From Saccoglossus kowalevskii (lineage: Eukaryota; Hemichordata; Enteropneusta; Harrimaniidae): 10,543 nt of DNA. The stretch spans positions 114,019 to 124,561 of the forward strand of contig NW_003118937.1 of assembly GCF_000003605.2 (NCBI RefSeq), in the 5' to 3' direction. Both the position numbers and the translations under genes were made by a program. The first letter of the stretch is position 1. Every line of letters begins with the position of its first letter. A model generated the notes under the pieces. It had not been told where the DNA came from. It searched no databases and saw only the letters and a list, made by a program, of their open reading frames with translations. Positions 1 through 7,227 of this stretch are shown here, one piece after another.

Positions 1-93
1 TTTGAGTCATAACCTCTAGTTTTTTTTCAGAATGACAAATACTCGGTTTTCCACATTTGCCTCCTTTATGATATGACATACCTTGTATTGCAG

Positions 94-818
94 GAGAGTT
101 GGATGGTTTACCGAAGAGTTCACCTAACAGTGCAGGGCCTGGTCCAGGACCTGGAACACCAAGGGAAGATAGCGGAGATATGAGTGCTGCACAGTTCTTA
201 CCACCTTTCCAAGACAATGTAAGTCTGATGTCTGAATATTCTGATATTCAAAGTTGTTGACAAAGAGCAACAAAGTACAGTGTTGTATAAAACACACATC
301 AGCAAGATACAAGCTACAGACTCTGACTTGCATTGCATGTATATTTTATATTTTCTCAATACAGGGTGTATATGTATGTTCTTTTTCTTAACTCTTACGG
401 GCAGTTCTTTAAACAAAATTGACTGTACGGGAGACATCATTTCGGATTTTTTGAGAAAAAAAAAACACCAAACTGCTGAATTGTGACGAGTGCCTCTGTA
501 GTCAGCATTAAGTGACAAACTGGTTAAATTATTTCTCGGTTGTTTGGCTCTCTCACTCTCTTCGGGAATTGTGCTCTTTTATTTTGTTTACTCTCTAGCT
601 TGTTTACTTCTACTTCTTTCTACTCCTTGATGTCCTTGATGGCCACAAATCCCAGTCCCCACCTTAGGTTATTTTCTTAACAATTTTTGTTAAATCTTCT
701 TTGCCAGGACCACACTGAATCAGCTGCCATACTTAAGATTAAAGAAAGTATGCAAGAAGAGGCAAAACGCTTTGAGAAAGATGCGCCGTCAGATCATCCC
801 GAGTATTTCATGCAATAA
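94..818 (+). CDS. SSBP/SSDP-family protein, last two exons (3' part of gene)
   Basis: This is the C-terminal end of a single-stranded-DNA-binding-protein (SSBP2/3/4, Drosophila Ssdp) homologue. Family members are nuclear cofactors that bind and stabilise LDB1/Chip in LIM-homeodomain and Wnt enhancer complexes through an N-terminal LUFS/LisH domain, which lies outside this window. Exon A (94-218) follows a pyrimidine-rich acceptor ending TTGCAG, enters with two bases of a split codon, and encodes 41 residues including LDGLPKSSPN and PGTPRED. These align with the vertebrate DMDGLPKNSPN...PGTPRDD block, followed by FLPPFQDN against FLNPFQ. It ends at a GTAAGT donor on a codon boundary. Exon B (708-818) follows TTGCCAG in the same phase and encodes 36 residues, running from DHTESAAILKIKES to HPEYFMQ and stop TAA (816-818). 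The exon A call is very secure. Exon B is supported by phase, splice site and coding quality, but it does not encode the vertebrate YSPSMTMSV tail, so the exact paralogue or isoform is open. Confidence 0.88.
219..707 (+). other. Last intron of the SSBP-family gene
   Basis: The intron is bounded by GTAAGT at 219 and a pyrimidine-rich tract ending in CAG at 705-707, and it is phase 0 on both sides. It contains short open frames on both strands, none with recognisable protein similarity. If it were retained, the reading frame of exon A would add 13 codons and stop at TGA 258-260. No other exon encoding a vertebrate-like SSBP tail was found inside it. Confidence 0.85.
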
Positions 819-1169
819 CTCAGATTATTATTATATTTCGTCGTTGTTTATAAGGGCGTCCAAATTATATTCAGTGTTTTCCGTGACCCCTAAATCTTGT
901 AAAAAAAATAACTGACTCGGCTACAAAATCATCTCCAACAAGTGAGGTAGCCGGTCATAATGAATCTTTCTGTACATTTTATAATTAAATTCTGTAAAAT
1001 CAGAACCAACACAATTATTAAATATTGTCTTACCCGCTGATGATCCCCATTCATGGCTAAGCATCATGTCTCTGCACTGTTTATAATAAGTTAATTTTAA
1101 TTTAAGTGACCTGCCTTTAAAATGTAGTTTTGGACCATAGGAAACACCTGAATTTAATATGGACGCTTT

Positions 1170-1175
1170 AATAAA
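1170..1175 (+). promoter_or_regulatory. Proximal poly(A) signal AATAAA for the SSBP gene
   Basis: AATAAA lies about 350 bp after the stop codon. It is followed within 30-70 bp by T- and GT-rich sequence (TTCTTGTGTTC, TTTTTATGTTC), the usual downstream element. This is the first convincing cleavage site for the + strand gene. Confidence 0.5.
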
Positions 1176-1199
1176 GAGATACTTTGTAATGGAATCAAT

Positions 1200-2500
1200 C
1201 TATATAGTATTCTTGTGTTCATTACATGTTATATTTTTATGTTCTTATTATGTTGCCTTATTTAAGTACAGTGCGCTAACATAGCATAAAGCCAGCCTTC
1301 TGGTTGATGGTGGATATCTTGCCCCCCTAACTTGTCAGGAAAAAGGAATCTTTTTTTTATTTAAATTTAAAATTTCCTTCAGTCTGCTAGAAGAGTGTAA
1401 CTGTAAGTGTAAAAGCCAAAATTTTTTTGTAGAAAAGTAAATTATTTAAATAAGACTGGAAAATGAGGAAATGTGTCTGTTTCACTAAGTTTAAATAAAT
1501 GAACTGCCGAATTATTATGTTTTTTTTAAAGAAATTCCAGTCAGATTGAGCTTTATGCTATGGTTTGCATGGGCCACATTTCCTTTGACGTAGTCATCAG
1601 TGTTTTTCATTAGGTTAAACAAATGTCAATACAATTTTATTTATTCTTGCTCTTTAAAGCCTGTTTGTAATATATTCTTTTTTTTTCCTCCCTTGCAAAA
1701 TTAAATGCAACGTTACAGCATTATCATACTCCTTCTTAAACAAATTGATTAAAACCAGTTGTTCTTGACTGCTGTTTCTACAGAGGACTGTGCAATAGCC
1801 AAAAATGGTCATATTCTCAAATTGTCATGTTGGGTGTTTTTTTTAAGTAGCTTAAAGGGTTTTCCAGGGAAATTGACACTGTATATTACCGTCTAAAAAC
1901 ACCATATAACATATATTTTTCTCCACATAGCAACTGTTGTGTTCTCTATTTTCTGTGTGTTGCGGTATTATAATCCTCGGTTGTTCTTCATTTCCAGCTC
2001 TTGTGTTATAAAGCCCTTGCTGAATCCGGCTGCCATCTTGGTATTGAGCAGCCATCTTTAAATTGAGCATCCCTAAATCCGCTGCATTATTTAGTCATCT
2101 CGTGTTTGTTTTTCTGTATTAGCTGTGGCCATTAATTTTTGTTTTGGAGTCATGGCTTGATCTAAATTTTACTGACATCCCATGCTAACAAGAGTGAGTG
2201 ACTATACCGCAGCACTACAGTAGCATACATCAGTGACTATGTAGTAAAAGCCAAATACGGGAATCTTGTCCTTGCTTTTCTCAGCTCATCAGATCTCCTG
2301 AGTTTGAAGACAGATTTTAAAAGCCATCTGAGGTTAGTTTGCGTTCAGTTTCTGTCTGCACTCTTCAGTCAATCATCTTTTACAAAAAAGAAGAAAAAAG
2401 AAAGAAAAAAATAACCTTATGAAGACTGCAAGTAGTAAATAATGGCTAGTTCATGGAACTGTTAACCGGTAAGATTAAGCATTGAGCCAGGGAATATTTA
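1200..2500. other. Non-coding A+T-rich stretch
   Basis: No ORF with protein-like sequence and no RNA gene was recognised here. It holds homopolymer T runs, an AATAAA at 1494-1499, the small direct duplication at 2031-2069, and a purine-rich run of A with interspersed G at about 2383-2411. It may be long 3'UTR of the upstream gene or intergenic DNA. Confidence 0.5.
2031..2069. repeat. 19-bp direct duplication with two GCCATCTT (YY1-like) cores
   Basis: Positions 2032-2050 and 2051-2069 are adjacent 19-bp units that match at 16 positions: GCCATCTT, a variable triplet, then ATTGAGCA. GCCATCTT is the core of the YY1 motif read on one strand. The same word also occurs in the dispersed repeat family near 5425, so the pair may simply be a repeat fragment. 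Confidence 0.45.
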
Positions 2501-2519
2501 AATTAAAACTTGCTATCTC

Positions 2520-2637
2520 ATTGGTTAACAGTGATCATGTGCTTTTGAATAGACTTTATTGGCTGCTGGTCATGTGATCTGAACAGACAGTGGTGATCAT
2601 GTGATACATTTCTGATTGGCTATTTTCAATCATGTGA
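2520..2637. promoter_or_regulatory. Duplicated module of inverted CCAAT boxes and TCATGTG M-box/E-box cores
   Basis: Three ATTGG words (2520, 2558, 2615) are interleaved with four TCATGTG words (2535, 2570, 2597, 2630). ATTGG is an inverted CCAAT box (NF-Y type). TCATGTG is the core of the M-box/E-box bound by MITF/TFE/USF-type bHLH-zip proteins. The block GTGATCATGTG...ATTGGCT...TCATGTGA occurs twice, starting at 2531 and 2593, so a regulatory-looking unit of about 60 bp has been tandemly duplicated. A TATTTAAA word follows at about 2652, making this a candidate promoter or enhancer, but no gene is evident downstream. Confidence 0.35.
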
Positions 2638-2659
2638 AGCTTGTGATGGTTTATTTAAA

Positions 2660-3750
2660 GCGGGAGAAGGAACCAACCGCCCTTAATTTGGCAAATTACA
2701 AAAGAACATGCCTGCTTATACTATAAACTGATTTGTCTGAGATGTAGCACAAACAAATCTGATCACAACGGTGTCATTTCAGAACTTCCCATGCATTTTT
2801 TAAAAGATTTTTTTTAAAGAGATCAGAATATGTATGTTGTATTTATACATGTAGCTGCGTGAATCATATTTGTATCCACCTTGTAAATTCCCCTATTTCA
2901 ACAGGCTGAATTGTTTTTTTTCTTGGATTCAAAATTCCATATTAACCACAAATGGAGATGCCTTTACCAGTTGTGTAAATTTAGAACACTTTTGTATTTG
3001 ATTTATAATGTCAAGTGTCACAATATTTTGTATCGGGATGAAAAAAAGAAAAAAAATTTACACGAGCCTGAAAGGAATAATCGTGTATCAAGACTAGAAT
3101 ACTGTATCTGCATTTGAACATGAATTAAAGCTTGAGAAAATAAATCCCAAAGAAACAAATCTGTACCGTTTTAACATATCAGAGCTCCATTATATGAATA
3201 GGATCCTGAACTGCTTTTTTTGAAAAAAAAATATTTAAAAAAAAAAAAAAGTCCAGTTAATTTTACTTAAGTTTTAGATGGGGGGGAAAAAAACTAAGAA
3301 ACCTGTATGTACTATATGTATGTGAAATTATTTTGTTGTTTGTTGCTCTAGGATGAATTTGTGTTGTACTTTCATCCCTATTTTACTGATGAAAGAGATA
3401 CATTAACGTGATTATTGGTGTATCTGAGAATCTTGTCTGCCTATCACATACACCGATATGACGATGTCTGTTTTATGTAGAACAGGTAGATGCAATGTCT
3501 TTTTATGCTTAGTTCACCACCACTCTATTTTGGATTTTTTTTCATACTTTTTGCTGCTGCTTTATGAACCATGACAGGGTCCCCTCCTTTTTGCTTTCGT
3601 CAAATAAAACACATCTCAGTGTTGATGCCACCTACAGAAAGATGCTCTGTATATTGCTCTATTAAATTTAAATAGTATTTAGTTAAAATCGTGACAAAAA
3701 TCCAAATGGGTGGCATTAACTCTTGTTTTTTTTCATACCTGCACTGAAGT
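2660..3750. other. Non-coding A+T-rich stretch with poly(A) signals
   Basis: Long A and T runs occur (for example 3222-3250) and there is no protein-like ORF. ATTAAA (3124) and AATAAA (3139) lie in this stretch. AATAAA at 3603-3608 is followed by GT-rich TCAGTGTTGATG and TGCTCTGTATATTGCTC, so it could be a functional cleavage site. No other structure was recognised. Confidence 0.4.
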
Positions 3751-3763
3751 TTGCAATACAAAC

Positions 3764-3819
3764 ATAGCGCCCTCTGTGTCCTAAGCTACATAAACACAGG
3801 GAAACATAGAGGGCGTTAT
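3764..3819. repeat. Inverted repeat with CTCF-like arms
   Basis: The arm at 3764-3779 (ATAGCGCCCTCTGTGT) and the arm at 3804-3819 are inverted copies matching at 14 of 16 positions across a 24-bp spacer. The arm core TAGCGCCCTCT resembles the reverse complement of the CTCF consensus (AGGGGGCGCTA). It could be a pair of opposed insulator-type sites, or the termini of a very short fold-back transposon. I cannot separate the two. Confidence 0.4.
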
Positions 3820-4080
3820 AATTGCCCAGAAACCTGTAGACACTATTTTCCTATTACAAGTCGTTTGTGGTGTCGCATATGTATATGAAACTGTAGTTTT
3901 GAGAAGATTTGAATCTCATTGTATTTTGTGTATGGCAATATTGTATTGAAAAAAAAATGACACCCAAATTGAGGAAGGCAACCTGAGGTCCCATTTTATT
4001 TTTTCTTGGAGTGGTACTTAGGCATTTAGTCTTGTACCTTAATCTTTGTTGCAGTATTATGTAGTTAATCTTCTCATAGC

Positions 4081-4138
4081 TGAGGAGTCTTATACAATAT
4101 TTTATTTGTATGTCCTGTATTGTACAAGGAACCCCTCA
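4081..4138 (+). other. Imperfect stem-loop just upstream of the distal poly(A) signal
   Basis: Arms 4081-4099 and 4118-4138 can pair: TGAGG with CCTCA, GT with AC, a two-base bulge at 4129-4130, CTT with AAG, one mismatch, then TACAATA with TATTGTA. An 18-nt loop closes the hairpin. The size and imperfections are those of a small UTR structural element or a very small miRNA-like hairpin. No known miRNA seed was recognised. Confidence 0.3.
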
Positions 4139-4169
4139 ACTCCCCCTTCTTTTAGATGCAGAATATTCC

Positions 4170-4180
4170 ATTAAAATAAA
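4170..4180 (+). promoter_or_regulatory. Distal poly(A) signal (overlapping ATTAAA / AATAAA)
   Basis: ATTAAA (4170-4175) overlaps AATAAA (4175-4180). A strong GT/T-rich element follows at the proper distance (TATTGTATGG, TTTTCTTTTGTATG at 4200-4224). A further AATAAA at 4309-4314 is followed by GGATTGGTTGTG. Together they are the best candidates for the distal end of the + strand transcript. Confidence 0.45.
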
Positions 4181-4199
4181 AGCAAAACTTTGAAAATAC

Positions 4200-4660
4200 A
4201 TATTGTATGGAGTTTTCTTTTGTATGAATTGCAAGGCAGAAGTCTTGCAAGCTTCACAATAATAAGGTAGTCTAGTTGTGTTTTGCCACCTTAGATATCC
4301 TGTGGATGAATAAAGTTCATATGTAGGATTGGTTGTGAATGCAGAGTATTCAAATATCAGAGGGGACTAATTACAAGTATTTTAGTGCTTGTTAAAAAGT
4401 AGTTTGCATATTCTACATGCCATTGACATGCAGGGACGAAATCAAAATCTTCACTGTACCGTTGTCAATTTATATTCCTAATACAATTGTAGCGAGGGAT
4501 TGACCACCACAGCTCACACCATGTTTTCATGCCATACTAATAGGGAACAGTGGACAAGCCATGCAGAGTCCCAGTTATCAAATTTAAGATATATAGCTGG
4601 AATATGACCTTTTAGCTCCGCTGTCGACTAGAGCTTATCATATGAGTGATTGTCCGCTGT
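4200..4660. other. Intergenic, nothing recognised apart from one poly(A) signal
   Basis: Apart from AATAAA at 4309-4314, I see no coding sequence, RNA gene or repeat in this A+T-rich stretch. Confidence 0.4.
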
Positions 4661-4667
4661 CGTCAAT

Positions 4668-5140
4668 GTTTTACTTTTTCGACTTCTTCTTGAAAACTAC
4701 AAGTCTGAATGGTTTGATACTTGGTGTATATGTACCTTGGGTAGATCTCTTAGGTTTGTTCATTTCATGATATCTTCAATTCTGTAATTTTTGGTAAAAA
4801 ACCGCAAGTGCAATTGCTTTGATATTACATATATAGGTACTACATCTGGACCTCTCTCAGATTTGTTCATTTCATAATGATATATTCAATTCTGTAATTT
4901 TTGGTAAAAAACCGCAAGTGCAATTGCTTTGATATTACATATATAGGTACTACATCTGGACCTCTCTCAGATTTGTTCATTTCATAATGATATATTCAAT
5001 TCTCTAATTTTTGGTAAAAGGTGATATTTTTGACTTCTTGTTGAAAACCGCAAGTCCAATTGCTTTGATATTACATATATAGGTACTACATGTGGACCTC
5101 TCAGATTTGTTCATTTTCTAATGATATCTTCTGTTCTTTA
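4668..5140. repeat. Tandem array of 110-bp and ~132-bp units
   Basis: The anchor AATTCTGTAATTTTTGG recurs at 4779, 4889 and, with one change, 4999, giving an exact period of 110 bp for the middle copies, which are almost identical to each other. The first unit (from about 4668) and the last (from about 5020) are longer and diverged. Both contain a segment of about 22 bp (GACTTCTTSTTGAAAAC) that is absent from the middle copies. The junction in the short copies falls in an A run, suggesting deletion between short A tracts and then duplication of the deleted form. It lies between the two convergent genes. Confidence 0.85.
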
Positions 5141-5259
5141 ATTGCCATGTGCATTGCTAACAGCGGAGATATCTCAGCCGACAGGCTGCTTGTTAACATT
5201 TGTATCTGATCGTCAAACAAGTACTTGTCCATATTGAGAGATATTGCTCTGGAACAGCA

Positions 5260-5470
5260 TTCAAAATCAGCCATTTTTAATACATGTGTATGTATACATC
5301 ATGCTATAATCAGTCAAAGCATTTAAGAGATGGCCGCCAGTCAGGCATTTTTAATCCAATCTGAAAAATCAAAGTTAAACAGTAAACGGCCGAGAAATGC
5401 TAGATTTTTAGGATTTTAGCACAAAAATGGCCGGCCATCTTGAATCAGATCGTGAAGTTTGATTGTGATT
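5260..5470. repeat. Fragments of a dispersed repeat (GGCCATCTT / AGTCAAAGCAT family)
   Basis: This stretch carries AGTCAAAGCAT...AGAGATGGCC and GGCCATCTTGAATCAGATC. Close relatives occur at 7400-7430 (AGTCAAAGCATGTCAGAGAT) and 7440-7480/7605-7640 (ACCATTTTAAATATGATCTG; GGCCATCTTAAATAGGACT). Two copies in one 10-kb window indicate a common interspersed repeat, now decayed, of unknown class. Confidence 0.55.
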
Positions 5471-5479
5471 GGTCCGGAT

Positions 5480-6005
5480 GCACACATGAAGGTCGAAATA
5501 CAAGTCCCCATTTTCGGACTGAATCCAAACAGGGACTAATTAAAAAAAAAAAGTCATTGGGGAAATAACATCTGCTAAATGAGGAAGGGAAGACAATTTT
5601 TTTTTTCTGGTGGAGGGTAGCTTATGTACAGCTTTTAATTTCCCCCCTTTCCTTTATATTAATTAGCATACTTCAAAAATTGTCCCAGAGAGTTGACTAT
5701 TTCAATTTACTGCTCGTTGGCTGCACCTTTTGACATTTTCACAGGAACCGTTCCAGACTTTTTTTTTTATTTGGACTATAAATATAACATTTCTCTATAT
5801 AACACTGGTTGAGAGTAATCTTTTAATGTTGACATCCAGTTTCTCCATGGGTGAATAAAACTTACTAAATCTAAATACTTCTGTGAGCAAAGAGTGTACC
5901 ATCTTAGTTAGATCACACACATACTTGGTAAGAAATCATGGTCAGTAAGAATGAGACACCCAAGGAGTTATGTTAGTGTTGAAGGTACCATGGCACCAAC
6001 CAATA
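5480..6005. other. Intergenic spacer between the convergent genes
   Basis: This is A+T-rich sequence with T and A runs and no convincing gene. An open frame at 5951-6154 on the + strand is antisense to the eEF1B 3'UTR and last exon and is rejected as a gene. Confidence 0.5.
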
Positions 6006-6011
6006 GTACAA

Positions 6012-6140
6012 ACGAGAGAATTCATAGTTTATTCACCAACATAAATACACCACAGAAGGTAAGCTATAAGCCGGCATTGATTGCAGTCAAACTATTACAT
6101 AATATGTGTACATTCAACTCAGGTCCAGGTGATTCATTCA
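6012..6140 (-). other. eEF1B 3'UTR
   Basis: The 3'UTR runs from the TAA stop (6143-6141) to a predicted cleavage point near 6012. It is short, as is common for highly expressed translation-factor mRNAs. The poly(A) signal listed separately sets its end, and the exact cleavage base is inferred. Confidence 0.65.
6028..6033 (-). promoter_or_regulatory. Poly(A) signal AATAAA of the eEF1B gene
   Basis: AATAAA on the - strand lies about 110 bp past the stop codon. It is followed, on that strand, by CTCTCGTTTGTAC and the GT-rich TATTGGTTGGTGCC, a well-placed downstream element. Confidence 0.7.
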
Positions 6141-7103
6141 TTAGATCTTATTAAAAGCAGCAACATCCACACTTTGAACCTAAAATAAAATAAAAGATGT
6201 GCTCAGTAACACCAATCATTTGAGTTGCCAGTGGAAAAATGGTACATGTAATTATCACAGTATCATATAACGAATGGGGTTTTATAGCTGACAATTTATT
6301 GTCAATGGTATAGTCACCATTCAGTTTTTAGAAACTGTCAATTATGCACAAATTTAACCCAAAACTAATTGGTTATGCATAATGTCACTGATCTATTGAA
6401 ATGTGACAATTCAGATGAAGGTAATTGCTATAAATGTCATCCACAGTCTATTGAAATGTGAGGATTAATTCAGTGGAAGGGACAGACAGAGATAACTGCT
6501 ATAAATGTGAGGATTAATTCAGTGGAAGGGACAGACAGAGGTAACTGCTATAAATGTGACGATTAATTCAGTGGAAGGGACAGACAGAGTTAACTGCTAT
6601 AAATGTGACGATTAATTCAGTGGAAGGGACAGACAGAGTTAACTGCTATAAATGTGACGATTAATTCAGTGGAAGGGACAGACAGAGGTAACTGCTATAA
6701 ATGTGACGATTAATTCAGTGGAAGGGACAGACAGAGGTAACTGCTATAAATGTGACGATTAATTCAGTGGAAGGGACAGACAGAGTTAACTGCTATAAAT
6801 GTGACGATTAATTCAGTGGAAGGGACAGACAGAGTTAACTGCTATAAATGTGAGGGTTAATTCAGTGGAAGGGACAGACAGAGGTAACTGCTATAAATGT
6901 CATTGTTTGTTTTGCACACTGGAGACAAAATGTCTTCATAAAATTGGTGTCAATTAACAAGTGCATCCTGGGTAACAGCCTACTTACAAAGTCTTCAAAG
7001 CCAGTGATGCTTTCTTCCAAAAAGTCTGTTCCGATTTTATCATCTTCGATGACACAAGAAATCTGCAATTTCTTGATACCATACCCAACTGGAACCAATT
7101 TGG
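6141..7103 (-). CDS. EEF1B2: Elongation factor eEF1B guanine-exchange subunit (EF-1 beta/delta), last two exons
   Basis: This is the C-terminal part of the nucleotide-exchange subunit that recharges eEF1A with GTP during translation elongation in the cytosol. The penultimate exon (7103-6988) follows a CTTTTTCAG acceptor. It encodes [27 protein letters not shown] and [11 protein letters not shown], nearly identical to the EF-1 GNE domain of animal EEF1B2/EEF1D, and ends at a GTAAGT donor in phase 0. The last exon (6179-6141) follows a TTTTATTTTATTTTAG acceptor and encodes [12 protein letters not shown] and stop TAA. The penultimate Lys matches the essential exchange lysine of yeast eEF1B alpha (K205). 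The 50 complete residues here are the last part of a protein of about 225 residues (beta) or longer (delta). GIKK and FEDF favour beta over delta. Upstream exons, including the DGLVWG block, were searched for and not found before the right edge, so the gene is partial. Correct splice sites argue against a processed pseudogene. Confidence 0.93.
6180..6987 (-). other. Last intron of the eEF1B gene (808 nt), carrying a minisatellite
   Basis: The intron runs on the - strand from the GTAAGT donor (6987-6982) to the AG acceptor (6181-6180). More than half of it is the 49-bp tandem array. Outside the array it holds repeat-like sequence around 6330-6420 (TTAACCCAAAACTAATT, related to 8858-8880) and a palindrome, TGACAATTTATTGTCA, at 6289-6304. 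Host-gene snoRNAs are known in vertebrate EEF1B2 introns, but no C/D-box pair was found here. Confidence 0.88.
6391..6903. repeat. 49-bp minisatellite, nine units plus degenerate edges
   Basis: Units start at 6452, 6501, 6550, 6599, 6648, 6697, 6746, 6795 and 6844, each exactly 49 bp, with core ATTAATTCAGTGGAAGGGAC and AGACAGAGKTAACTGC. A truncated tenth unit begins at 6893. A shorter proto-unit (6392-6446) sharing CTATTGAAATGTGA, AATTCAG and TGCTATAAATG precedes the array. The first unit reads GAGATAAC, and later ones read GAGTTAAC or GAGGTAAC in a patterned order. The period is not a multiple of three and the units contain stops, so it is not coding. Confidence 0.95.
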
Positions 7104-7227
7104 CTGAAAAAGCACGTCAAAGATATATCGCTAAACATAATTTGTTTTAGAAAAACATTGGCATTAAATAATCCCCATTGAAGTCTTATGTCAACCATTA
7201 TGACCAGAAAAACAAAAAGATGTGCAT

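Larger units (their letters stand above)
819..4200 (+). other. Probable SSBP 3'UTR (short form to ~1195, possible long form to ~4200)
   Basis: Downstream of the stop codon there is no further coding sequence, only A+T-rich DNA with many T runs and A runs. A short transcript could end just after the AATAAA at 1170-1175. Longer transcripts could use the signals near 3603, 4170-4180 or 4309. Other AATAAA or ATTAAA words occur at 1494, 3124 and 3139 in less convincing contexts. Whether the stretch beyond about 1200 is UTR or intergenic cannot be decided from sequence alone. Confidence 0.5.

Noticed and set aside
124-518. Short open frames on both strands over exon A and the following intron
   Set aside because: They are antisense to a real exon or intronic, without protein-like sequence.
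943-950. TGAGGTAG, identical to the start of let-7
   Set aside because: Similarity ends after the seed and no hairpin partner is present downstream.
1325-1335. CCCTAACTTGT, matching the 3' part of miR-125, downstream of the let-7-like word
   Set aside because: The miR-125 seed region is absent and no precursor fold is visible, so the apparent let-7/miR-125 order is chance.
1852-2070. 72-codon - strand frame
   Set aside because: No recognisable protein features; it crosses the 19-bp duplication.
2730-2759. Stem GATTTGT/ACAAATC after the TATA-like word, considered as a small RNA gene
   Set aside because: Only seven pairs with a 16-nt loop, and no C/D or H/ACA boxes in the right places.
3458-3472. 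Codons reading MTMSV, like the end of vertebrate SSBP proteins, on the + strand
   Set aside because: The frame continues past V without a stop, there is no YSPS before it and no acceptor in the correct phase. It is taken as coincidence.
5951-6154. 67-codon + strand frame with a GTAAGC donor-like word
   Set aside because: It lies opposite the eEF1B 3'UTR and last exon, with no similarity recognised.
6452-6892. Regular repeats considered as a CRISPR array
   Set aside because: Units abut with no variable spacers and the DNA is animal; it is a minisatellite.
6944-7150. 68-codon + strand frame
   Set aside because: It is the antisense shadow of the eEF1B penultimate exon.
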